This document shows, one piece after another, positions 45,499 through 56,800 of a DNA stretch of 64,000 nucleotides. The stretch is from the NCBI RefSeq assembly GCF_024586915.1, contig NZ_JANBVS010000013.1:62001-126000 (forward strand), given 5' to 3'. The first letter of the stretch is position 1. Every line of letters begins with the position of its first letter. Position numbers and translations under genes: made by a program. Source of the DNA: Bradyrhizobium sp. SRS-191. Its GTDB lineage: Bacteria; Pseudomonadota; Alphaproteobacteria; Rhizobiales; Xanthobacteraceae. Below the pieces are notes generated by a model. That model had not been told where the DNA came from, did not search any database, and saw only the letters and a program-made list of their open reading frames with translations.

Positions 45499-47685
45499 AT
45501 GATGAGATCCGAGAGTGCAGTAACGAGCAGCGCCGTCAGCGCTGGTGCCGCAACGATGGTGGAGGCATTGCGGACGAACGCGCTGATGATGCCGGAGCGG
45601 GTCGCATTCCGCTTTCTGCCCGCCGCGTCGGTGACGGCCGACATCAGCTATGCCGGGCTTGATCGCGTCGCGACGCGATTGGCGGCGCGGCTGCGCGAAG
45701 CAGGGCTTGGGCGTGGCGATCGCGTCCTGATGTTCTACCCGCCGGGGCTGGAGTTCGTGAGCGCGTTCTTCGCCGTGCTCTATGCGGGTGCGGTGGCGGT
45801 GCCGCTCGCGCTGCCGCGTCGCGCGGGCGGCGGCGGCGCCATCGCGGCGCTGATCGAGAATTCCGAGCCGGCGATGGTTCTGACGTCCGCGTCGCTGCAG
45901 GCGCGGCTCGATGGTCTGGTGTCGGCATCGGGTCATCCGCTGCCAACGATCGCGACGGACACGCTTCCGCTCGATGGCACAGACCTCGACGACGCAGGCC
46001 TCGACGACGCTGAGGGCAAGTTGATCATGCCGTCGCCGGACGAGCTCTGCGTGCTGCAATATACGTCGGGCTCGACCGGATTGCCCCGCGGCGTCGCCGT
46101 GACCCATGGCAATGCGGCACGCAACGCGCTTCTGCTCGGCCGTCAGGCCGAGCTCGACACCAGCTCGGTGTGGGTCAGCTGGGTGCCGCACTTCCATGAT
46201 CTCGGCCTGTTCGGCAGCATCTGCACCTCGCTCTATCACGGTGCGACCGCCATCCTGATGCCGCCGGCCGCCTTCGTCAGCCGTCCCGTCCGCTGGCTCG
46301 AGGCGATCTCCCGCTTCGGCGGCACGATCACGATCGCGCCGAACTTCGCCTATGATCTCTGCCTTCGGCAGGTGGCCGAGGAAGATTGCGTCGGCCTCGA
46401 TCTGCGGCACTGGCGCGTCGCCGGCTCCGGCGCCGAGCCGATCAATCAGCAGACGATGGAGCGCTTCGCCGAACGCTTCGCGCCTTATGGACTCGACCGC
46501 CGCGCAATGTGCCCGTTCTACGGGCTGGCCGAAGCGACGCTGCTCGTCTCCGGCGGGCCGGTATGGCGCGGGCAGTCGGCCTTGACCGTCTCGCATGCAG
46601 CCATGAAGCAACGCGCGATCGGTAGCGCCGTGACGGCTGAGGATGCCTACAGCCTGCCGTCATGTGGTGTGCCGAGCCCGGAGCATCGCATCCTCATCGT
46701 CGATCCCGACACGCGGCAGCCTTGTGTGGCGGATGCGATCGGCGAGATCTGGATCGACGGCTCGACCACGGGCCCGGGCTATTGGCGCAATCCCGACGAG
46801 ACCGAACGCGTGTTCGGCGCACGCCTTGCCGATGGCGAGGGCCCGTATCTGCGGACAGGTGACCTCGGCGTGATGCGGGACGGCATGCTCTATGTCTGCG
46901 GGCGGATCAAGGACGTGATGATCGTTCACGGCCAGAACGTCTATCCGCAGGACGTCGAGCTGACGGCGCGCGAAGCCGTTCCCGAGATCACCGAGGCGGC
47001 CGCGTTCACGATGTCGGATCGCGCAACGGAGCAGCCGGTCCTGCTGATCGAGCAACCGAGGCGCGGCTGGCGCGATACTGCCGCTGTGCTGGAGGCCGTG
47101 CGGTCCGCGGTATCCGCGCGACATGGCATCGAGCTCACGCGCGTCGTGGTCACGCAACACCGCCTGCTGCCGAAGACCTCAAGCGGCAAGATCCAGCGCT
47201 CCCGGGCCCGCGCGATGCTGGCCGAAGGCTCGCTGCCGATCCATGCCGAGTGGAGTTCGGAGCTGGACGAGGCCGCGGTGGAGGAGCAGCGGCTCGACGC
47301 GGTCGAGCTCGTCATCGCCTTGAAGGGGCAGACGCGATCTCAGCAGGAGCGATCGGTCGATGATTATCTGCGCGACATCCTGCGCGAACTGGCCGGCATC
47401 GATGCCGACCAGCTCGACCCGGATGATCCGCTGATGGCCTTCGGTGTCACATCGCTCGGGCTGATGCGGATCAGGAGCAGGATCGAGAGCGACTTCATGG
47501 TGCGGATCGATTCGGCACGGCTTTGGCAGGACTGCTGCCTCGCCGAGCTCGGACGCGAGCTGCATGCGCGTCTGCTGGTCTCGCCGCTGTGGGCCGAGGC
47601 CGACATGCTGCGGGGTCTCGCCATGGAGGTCGCCAGAATGGACGACGTCGAAGTAGTCCGCGCATTGGGTGCAGGCCAAACCTGA
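45499..47685 (+). CDS. Fatty-acyl-AMP ligase fused to an acyl carrier domain (FAAL-ACP)
   Basis: About 728 aa, started at the ATG at 45499; the next codon, 45502, is also ATG. Residues about 1-580 form an adenylating domain with LQYTSGSTGLPRGVAVTHGN, a YGLAEATLL motif, RTGDLGV and GRIKDVMIVHGQNVYPQDVE, which is FAAL-type and not CoA-ligase-type. The catalytic Lys is in SSGKIQRS. A carrier domain follows (about 620-700) with the attachment Ser in GVTSLGLMRI, where Thr replaces the usual Asp or His before Ser. It activates a fatty acid and passes it to NRPS 1, so the product is a lipopeptide. Confidence 0.9.
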   Translation: MMRSESAVTSSAVSAGAATMVEALRTNALMMPERVAFRFLPAASVTADISYAGLDRVATRLAARLREAGLGRGDRVLMFYPPGLEFVSAFFAVLYAGAVAVPLALPRRAGGGGAIAALIENSEPAMVLTSASLQARLDGLVSASGHPLPTIATDTLPLDGTDLDDAGLDDAEGKLIMPSPDELCVLQYTSGSTGLPRGVAVTHGNAARNALLLGRQAELDTSSVWVSWVPHFHDLGLFGSICTSLYHGATAILMPPAAFVSRPVRWLEAISRFGGTITIAPNFAYDLCLRQVAEEDCVGLDLRHWRVAGSGAEPINQQTMERFAERFAPYGLDRRAMCPFYGLAEATLLVSGGPVWRGQSALTVSHAAMKQRAIGSAVTAEDAYSLPSCGVPSPEHRILIVDPDTRQPCVADAIGEIWIDGSTTGPGYWRNPDETERVFGARLADGEGPYLRTGDLGVMRDGMLYVCGRIKDVMIVHGQNVYPQDVELTAREAVPEITEAAAFTMSDRATEQPVLLIEQPRRGWRDTAAVLEAVRSAVSARHGIELTRVVVTQHRLLPKTSSGKIQRSRARAMLAEGSLPIHAEWSSELDEAAVEEQRLDAVELVIALKGQTRSQQERSVDDYLRDILRELAGIDADQLDPDDPLMAFGVTSLGLMRIRSRIESDFMVRIDSARLWQDCCLAELGRELHARLLVSPLWAEADMLRGLAMEVARMDDVEVVRALGAGQT

Positions 47686-47889
47686 CCCGTTGCCTGACCC
47701 GTTCTCGATAGTCGCGCCGGACTATCCAACAAGATCAGCAATCGATCGCCGTTCCTGTCATCAGCCCAGGCAGGTGCGTCATCCAAAAATACAACCTTAA
47801 ATTGAGTTGTAGTGCCAGCGTCCTGTCGAGATTGTCGACATCGGACGTTGGACGAGAGCGTGACACCCAACAGAAGCAGGCGACCGCCG

Positions 47890-50800
47890 ATGCAGAAGTT
47901 CGAGAGCCAGGCCCCGTCGACGACAGCGATGCGAGACAGCCGCCGCGCTTTGCTCCGGCGCAAGGTCCGCGATCTGTTCGAGCAGCAGGCGGCGCGGATT
48001 CCGAGCGTGTCGCGCGGCGGTGATCTGCCGCTGTCCTTCGCGCAGGAGCGGCTGTGGTTCTTCGACCGGCTCGGCCGCCTCGGGCCCGCCTACCAGATCG
48101 GTTTCGCCGCGCGGCTCAAGGGGGCACTCGACGTCGCAGCGCTCTCGGCGGCGCTGACCGAGATCGTCCGCCGCCACGAAAGCCTTCGCACCCGCTTCTG
48201 CCTGCGCGACGGCGGGCCGGCGCAGCAGATCGATCCGCCCTGGCCGGTCGAACTCGTGGCCGAGGAGAGCGCCGAGACATCGCCGCAAGCATGGGCGCAC
48301 GGGGTGATGGAGGCGCCGTTCGAGATCGACCGCGATCGGCTGCTTCGATGCGCCCTGCTGAGAGTGGCGCCGCAGGAGCACGTCCTGGCGCTTTCGATGC
48401 ATCACATCATTTCGGACGGCTGGTCGGTGGGCCTGTTGTTCCGCGAGCTGGCTGCGCTGTACGGTGCCTATGCGGAGCAGCGGCCATCACCGCTTGCGGA
48501 GCTGCCGATCCAGTACGCGGACTATGCGAGCTGGCACCGTCGCTGGGTGGATGATGAGGTGCAGCGGCCGCAGCTCGCTTATTGGGAGAAGCGCCTCGCC
48601 AACGCGCCGGCCGGCCTCGAGCTGCCCTCCGACCGCGTTCGCCCCGCGGCGCAGAGCTTCCGCGGCGCGGCGCATCGCTTCGCGCTCGATTGTGATATTT
48701 CGGCAGCGCTCGCCGCCTTCAGTCGCCGCGAGGGTGCCTCGCTCTTCATGGTGCTGCTGGCGGCCTTCAAGGCGCTGCTGTCGCGCTGGACGGGGCAGGA
48801 CGATGTCATCGTCGGATCGCCGATCGCCGGACGCGTGCGCGCGGAGACTGAGCAGCTGATCGGCTTCTTCGTCAACATGCTCGCGCTGCGCACCGATCTC
48901 GGCGGCGATCCGTCGTTTCGCGAACTGGTGCACAGAGTCAAATCGTCGGCGCTCGGCGCCTATCAGCACCAGGATCTGCCGTTCGAGAAGCTCGTCGACG
49001 CGTTGCAGCCGACGCGCGATTTGAGCCGGCAGCCGATCTTTCAGACCGTCTTCGTGCTGCAGGACGTCTCCGTCGAGCAGATGACGTTGCCCGGTCTCGA
49101 GGTCGAGCGCTTCGACGAAGGCGCCGCCTCCGTCCGCTTCGACATCGAGATGTCGATGACCGAGGTCGACGGGCGGCTGACCGGCTGTCTGCTCTATGCG
49201 ACGGATCTGTTCGAGGCTGCGACCGCCGAACGGCTGGTGTCGCATTTCGTCGCGCTGCTTCGTGGCGTGATCGCCGATCCCGGCGCGCGGCTGTCGCAAT
49301 TGCAGCTGCTGTCGGAGGCGGAGCGGGAGCGCGTCCTCGGCCATTGGAGCGCCGGGCCGGCGCTGCCAACTCCCCACCGCACGCTGCATGAGCTGTTCAC
49401 CGCGCAGGCGGTGCGCACGCCGGACGCTCCGGCGCTGGTGAAGGGCGGTGATCAGCTGACCTATGCCGAGCTGGACCGCCGCGCCAATCAGCTCGCGCAT
49501 CATCTCAGCACGATCGGTGTCGGTCGCGACGCGATCGTCGGCATCTGCGTCGAGCGATCGTTCGAGATGGTGATCGGAATTCTCGGCGTCCTCAAGGCCG
49601 GCGGCGCCTATCTGCCGCTGGATCCGAACTATCCGGCCGAGCGGCTCGCCTACATGATCTCAGACTCCGCCGCACGCATCGTGCTGACACACAGCACGGT
49701 GGCCGATCGGCTCGCCGCCGGCGACACCAGGATGGTCTGTCTCGATTCTATCAGCGTCGAGGTCGCGCGGCTTGAAGCTGTGGCTCCGGCCGTTGCCGTC
49801 GATCCAGACAATCTCGCTTACGTGATCTACACCTCCGGCTCGACCGGACGGCCCAAGGCCGTCATGGTCCCGCATCGCGGCGCGACCAACCTGGCTGAGG
49901 CGCAGGTCGCGCCGCTGCAGATCGCTCCGCAGGGCCGCGTGCTGCAGTTCGCCTCGTTCAGCTTCGATGCGGCGGTCTGGGAACTGCTGATGAGCTGGCG
50001 CAGCGGCGCTGCGCTCGTGCTTGCCGATCGGCACGACATGATGCCGGGCGAGCCGCTGCAGGATCTGCTGCGGCGGGAGAGGATCGGCGCCGTCCTGCTG
50101 CCGCCGTCCGCACTCGGTACGCTCGACGCCGGCTCGTTGCCCGAGCTGAAGACGCTGCTCGTCGGCGGCGAAGCCTGCGCCGCCGAGCTCGTCGCGCCGT
50201 GGACCGGTCCGCGCGTCGTTCTCAATGCCTACGGCCCGACGGAGGCGAGCGTCTGTACGACGGTCTATCCCTGCGCGGCCGAAAAGCGCGCGCCCGCGAT
50301 CGGACGCCCGCTGGCCAACACCTGTGTCTACGTTCTCGATCAGCATCTGGAGCCCGTGCCGATCGGCGTGCCGGGCGAGCTCCACATCGGCGGTGCCGGA
50401 TTGGCGCGCGGCTATCTGTCACGTCCGGGCCTGACCGCCGAACGCTTCATCCCGAATCCGTTCGGATGCGGCGACCGTCTCTACCGCACCGGCGATCTGG
50501 TGCGCTGGCGGTCGGACGGTACGTTGGAGTTTCTCGGGCGTCTCGATCAGCAGGTGAAGGTCCGCGGCTTCAGGATCGAGCTCGGCGAGATCGAAGCCGC
50601 GCTGCTCACAGACTCCAAGGTCAGCCAGGCGATCGCGCTGGCGCGGGAGGACAGGCCCGGGCACAAGCGGATCGTCGCCTATGTCGCAGCCGACCTGAAT
50701 CGACTGAAGCAGGAGCGCCGTGCGACCGGGGCGAATGAGGACGCCGACGGCGTCGCCGGCTGGCAGGCGCTGTTCGACGAGACCTATGGCGGCTCGGGCG

Positions 50801-53800
50801 AGGCGAAGGCGCCGAGCTTCGTCGGCTGGAACAACAGCTACACCGGCGAGCCGATCCCGGAAGCGGACATGCGCGAATGGCAGATGGCCACTGTGCAGCG
50901 CATCGCCGGATTCGGCCCGCGGCGGATCCTCGAGATCGGCTGTGGTGTCGGCCTGCTGTTGGAGCATCTCGCGCCGCTCAGCAGCGTCTATCGCGGCACT
51001 GATATCTCGGCGGCGGCCATCGACGGCCTGCGGCGATGGGCCAAGAGCCGGCCGGATCTGGCGCATGTCGAGTTGGCCCAGCGCGAGGCCATCGCGATGG
51101 CCGACCTCGCGCCGGCATCTGTCGACACCGTCATCATCAATTCGGTGGTGCAGTATTTTCCCGACACCGACTATCTGGCTCAGGTGATATCGGGAACGTT
51201 GGATGCCGTTGCCGACGGCGGCCGCATCTTCGTTGGCGACGTCCGCCACTTCGGCCTGCTGCTGATGTTCCGCACGGCGATCGAAATCGAGCGTGCCAGC
51301 CCGGCGGCGCGTGCCGATGATGTCAGGACCCGTGCGGTCGCAGCCGCCAAGCGCGAGACCGAACTCGCCGTCGATCCGAGCTTCTTCCTGGCGCTCCAGA
51401 GCCGCCTGCCTCGGATCACGCATGTGGAGATCCTGCTCAAGAGGGCCGAGGCGCACAACGAGCTCAGCCGATACCGCTACGACGTGGTGCTTCACGTCGG
51501 TGGTAGCGTGCCGGGGGAGCCGGAGCGCACGATCGATGGGTCGACCGGCGCGCTGGTCGAGCTATCCGGCATTCTGGCTGAGGAGCGGCCGGCCAGTCTG
51601 GCGGTGCTGCATGTGCCGAATGCGCGGCTGGCGCTCGATCTGGCACGCCTGGAATCGCTCGGCGAGTGCGAGCCGACGGCGCGTCTCGCCGATCTGGCGC
51701 GCAGCATCGACGATCGCAAATCCATCGGCGAGGATCCGGAAGCGTATTGGGCGCTGGGCAAGCGGCTCGGCTACGAGGTATGCGTCAGCTGGACGTCCGG
51801 CTCGACCACCGGCAGCTACGATGTCGTCTTCATCGATCGCGAGCAGACTGCCGGCCCGGTGCGCTTGCCGCATCCGTCGCAGCTCTCGGGCCGCGTCCAC
51901 GGCAACGATCCCGGCGCGGCGCCGCTGCTGCATGCCTACGTTCAACAGCTTCGCCAGGCGCTGCAGCAGAGATTGCCGGACTACATGGTGCCGGCGGCGA
52001 TCGTGCCGATCGATGCCTTGCCGCTCACGCCGGGCGGCAAGATAGACCGTGCGGCTCTGCCGGCGCCCGAAGGCCGGCCGGAGCTCGGACAGATCGTTGC
52101 GCCCCGGACCGAGAACGAGCGCAAGCTGGCATCGATCTGGTGCGACATCCTGAAGCTCGATCAGGTCGGAGTCACCGACAATTTCTTCGAGCTCGGCGGC
52201 GACTCCATCCAATCGATCCAGGTCGTGGCGCGGGCGAACCGGGTCGGTATGAGGCTGACCTCGCGGCAGATCTTTGAACACCAGACGATCGCAGCGCTGG
52301 CCGCTGCCGCGGGACATGAGCTCGATGCGGCGTCCGGGCGGGAGAGCCATCCAGCATCCGAGGGCCGCTTTGCCGGCATCTCGCCTGCGGATCTGGCGCA
52401 GGTGCGCGGCGCGGTCGCCGATCCCGCTGATATCGAGGATGTCTATCCGCTGACGGCGACGCAGCAGGGGATGCTGTTTCACAGCCTGTATGAGCCGGCG
52501 TCGCGGGCCTACGTCACCACGCTCGGCTGCCGTCTCTCCGGAGAGCTCGACGTCGATGCGTTCCGCCGGGCCTGGCACAGCGTCGTCGAGCGTCACGCCG
52601 TGCTGCGCTCGGCGTTCATCGGCCAGCACCTGGACACGCCGTTGCAGGTCGTGATGCGCAGCGCCAGGCCGGCATTTTCGCTCGAGGATTGGCGGGAGCT
52701 TTCGGAGACCGACAGTAGCAGCCGGCTTGCCGACCTCGAGGAGGTCGACTGCGCGCGCGGATTCGATTTTGCGCGACCTCCGCTGATGCGGCTGGTGCTC
52801 GTCAGGTTCGCCGAGCGGGATTATCGCCTGCTGTGGTCATGCCACCACATTCTGCTGGATGGCTGGTCGATCACGACGCTGCTCAACGAGCTGTTCGCCT
52901 GCTACGGCGCGCTCAGCCGCAGTGAGGCGCCGCGTCTTGCGCCGGCGCATCCGTTTCGAACCTACGTGGCGTGGCTGCAGCGCCAGGATGCGGCGGCTGC
53001 GGAGGCCTTTTGGCGGCATGGGCTGGCGGGGTTCGGGGCCCCGACCCAGCTTCCCTTCGAGCGGCCATCGCGTTCGGCCGCGGTCGCCGCGCGGCACGCT
53101 GAATATGACGAGGAATTGCGTATTGGCGCGCATGCCCTGGAAAGCTTTGCGCGAAAGCATCGGCTGACCGTCAATACGCTGGTGCAGGGCGCCTGGGCCT
53201 TGCTGCTCGGACGTTGCAGCGGCAGCGACGACGTCGTGTTCGGCGTCACCGTGTCGGGACGCCCGGAAACGCTGCCGGGCGTGGAGGATGCGGTCGGACT
53301 ATTCATCAACACGCTGCCGCTGCGCGTCGGCCTGCCGGGCTCCGCGACGGTGCTGGACTGGCTCGGCGAGATCCAGGCGCGGCAGAGCGAGCTGACCGAC
53401 TATCAATATAGCGCGCTGGCCGATGTGCAGCGCTGGAGCGAGGTGCCCGGCGGGACGCCGCTGTTCGACAGCATCGTGGTGTTCGAGAACTATCCGGCGG
53501 AGCTGCAGGCGCAAGCGGAGGACCACACGATTCGCCTGGATATGATCCGGGCGATCAACCGGATCAACTACCCGCTGGCGCTTCAGGTCGCCATGGGGGC
53601 GTCGCCGTCGCTCAAGCTGATGTATGACCCCGCCCGCTTCGAGCAGGCCTCGATCGCGAAGCTGGTGGCGCATCTGGTGCGCCTGCTCGGCGAGATCGTC
53701 GTGGACCCTGCGCGACCCACCTCTGCGATCCCGCTGCTGAGCGACGACGAGCGTCAGCAGGTGGTGCGCGGCTTCAACGCCACGGCAGCGAGCTACCCGC

Positions 53801-56800
53801 AAGCGCTGCTGCATCAGCAGATCGCGGCGCAAGCGGCGCGGACGCCCGACGCGGTAGCGCTGCGCTTCGATGACCAGACGCTCACCTACGCCGCGCTGGA
53901 GCGGCAGGCCAACCAGCTGGCGCATCATCTGCAGGCGCTCGGCGTCGGCCCCGATGCCGTGGTCGGCCTCTGTGCTGAACGCTCGCTGGAGATGGTGATC
54001 GGGCTGCTCGGCATCCTCAAGGCCGGCGGCGCCTATCTGCCGCTCGACCCCAGCCTGCCGCCGGAGCGGCTGGCGATGATGCTGGAGGATGCGAGGGCCA
54101 AGGTGCTGCTGGCGCAGGATGCGCACGCCGCGCGATTGCCCGCGACCAATGCCGTCGTGGTGCGGTTCGATGCGGATGCGGCAGCGATCGCCCGCCACCC
54201 TGAGACGGCGCCGACCACCTCCTGCGATCCGGACAGCCTGGCCTACGTGATCTACACGTCGGGCTCGACCGGACGGCCGAAGGGCGTGATGAACAGCCAT
54301 CGCGGCATCGTCAACCGCATCGCCTGGATGCAGGACGCCTATCGCCTGACGCCCAATGATGTCGTGCTGCAGAAGACGCCGTTCGGCTTCGACGTCTCGG
54401 TGTGGGAGTTCTTCTGGCCGCTGATCGAAGGCGCGGAGCTGGTGATTGCGCGGCCCGGCGGCCACCAGGACCCGGCCTATCTGTCCGCGCTGATCGAGCA
54501 GCGCGGCGTGACGGTGATGCACTTCGTGCCGTCGATGCTGCAGGCCTTCCTCGAGTCGGCGGAGCTCGATCGCTGCGGCAGCCTGCGCGACGTCATCTGC
54601 AGCGGCGAGGCGCTGCCGGTGGAGACGCAGAACCGCTTCCTCCAGGCCTTGCCGTGCCGGCTGCACAATCTGTACGGCCCGACCGAGGCAGCCGTCGACG
54701 TCAGCTTCTGGCCGTGCCGGAGCGAGCCCGGCGCCAGCCAGGTGCCGATCGGGCAGCCGATCAGCAACATCCAGCTCTACGTGCTGGATGCGCGTCTGGA
54801 GCCGGTGCCCATCGGTGTTGCCGGTGAGCTCTACATCGGCGGCGTCGGCCTTGCCCGTGGCTATCTGCATCGGCCCTCGCTGACGGCGGAACGGTTCGTG
54901 CCGAGCCCGTTCGTATCCGGCGAGCGGCTATATCGCACGGGCGACCTTGCGCGCTGGCGGGCGGACGGTGTCCTGGACTATCTCGGCCGTCTCGACCACC
55001 AGGTGAAGCTGCGGGGCTTCCGCATCGAGCTCGGCGAGATCGAGGCGGCGCTGTCGGCGCAGGCCGGCGTCGCACAGGCGGCGGTGGTGCTGCGCGAGGA
55101 CGGCGGAGCCAAGCGGCTGGTGGGCTATGTGGTGGCGCAACCGGACGCCGCCATCACCAGCGACGCCCTGCGCCAGCAGTTGCAGCGGAGCCTGCCGGAC
55201 TACATGGTGCCGTCGGCAATTGTGCCGCTCGCAGCGCTGCCGCTGACGCCGAACGGCAAGCTCGACCGCAACGCGCTGCCGGCGCCGGAGTGGAACGGTT
55301 CGGCCGAGACGATGATCGCGCCGCGCAACGCCACCGAGGCGACGCTGGCGGCGATCTGGCGCGACGTGCTCAAGCGTACGCAGATCAGCGTCACCGACAA
55401 CTTCTTCGCGCTCGGCGGCGACTCCATCCAGTCGATCCAGGTGGTGGCGCGGGCGCGGCAGGCGGGCTTGTCGCTGACGGCACGGCAGGTGTTCGAGCAG
55501 CAGACCATCGCCGCGCTGGCGGCGGTGGCGGGCGAAGCCACGATCACGGTGGCCGAGCAGGGGCTGGTGTCGGGTGCGGTGCCGCTGACGCCGATCCAGC
55601 GCTGGTTCTTCGGCCAGGACCTGGCGGTGCCGGATCACTTCAACCAGGCGGTTCTGCTCGACGTCCGGGCGCTGACGGCGGACGTGGTGATGTCAGCGTT
55701 GGACGCGCTGCTGTGTCAGCACGACGCGCTGCGGCTACGGTTCATGCGCGGAGATAGTGGCTGGCAGCAGAGCCATGACGCGAGCGAAGCGGCGCTACGC
55801 TCCGCGCCGCTGTTCGAAGCGATCGATCTGTCGGGCCTCGGTGACGCCGTGCAGGCACCGGCGTTGCGTCGGCATGCGGAGCGGCTACAGGCGAGCCTCG
55901 ACCTGGCGCAGGGGCCGGTGCTGCGGGCGGCGCTGTTCGATCTCGGCGAAGATCGCCAGCGATTGCTGCTGATCGCGCATCATCTGGTAGTCGACGGCGT
56001 GTCGTGGCGGATCCTGCTGGAGGATTTTGGCACGGCCCTGTCCGCCTCGCAGCGCGGCGAGCCGGTTCGGCTGCCGCCGAAGACGACATCGTTCCGGCAC
56101 TGGGCGGAGCGGCTGACGGCGCATGCGCGATCGGATGCGGCAACCAATGAGCTGAACTACTGGCAGAGCCAGCCCTGGCACACCGCGCCGCGGCTGCCGC
56201 GGGACCATGCCGACGGTGCGAACAGCGCAAGCGAGGTACAGCTGGCCAAGGTCGCGCTCGATGCGGCGGAGACGCAGGCGCTGCTGCAGGAGGTGCCGGA
56301 GGTCTACCACACAGAGATCAACGACCTGCTGCTGACGGCGCTGGCGCAGGCGTTCGCAGGTTGGACCGGCGCGCCGCAGCTCCTGGTCGGGCTGGAAGGC
56401 CACGGCCGCGAGGAGCTGTTCGACGATGTCGACATCACGCGGACGGTGGGTTGGTTCACCAGCCTGTTCCCGGTGCTGCTGGATGTGGACGGCGCGAGTG
56501 ATCCCGGTGCGGCGCTGAAGCGGGTGAAGGAGCAGCTGCGCGCGGTGCCACAGCGTGGCGTCGGCTACGGTATGCTGCGCTATCTCAGCAATGTCGATCT
56601 GCCTGCGCCTGATATCGAGGTCAGCTTCAACTATCTCGGCCAGTTCCATGGCGCCGCCGGCGGACAATCATTCGGCTTCGCAGCGGAAGATGTCGGCCGC
56701 GACCAGCACGCCTCCAACCGCCGGGCGCATCTGATCGACGTCTCCGCCCATGTCGGCAAGGACGGCCTGGAGCTGCGCTGGTTCTATGGCGGCGCGCTGT

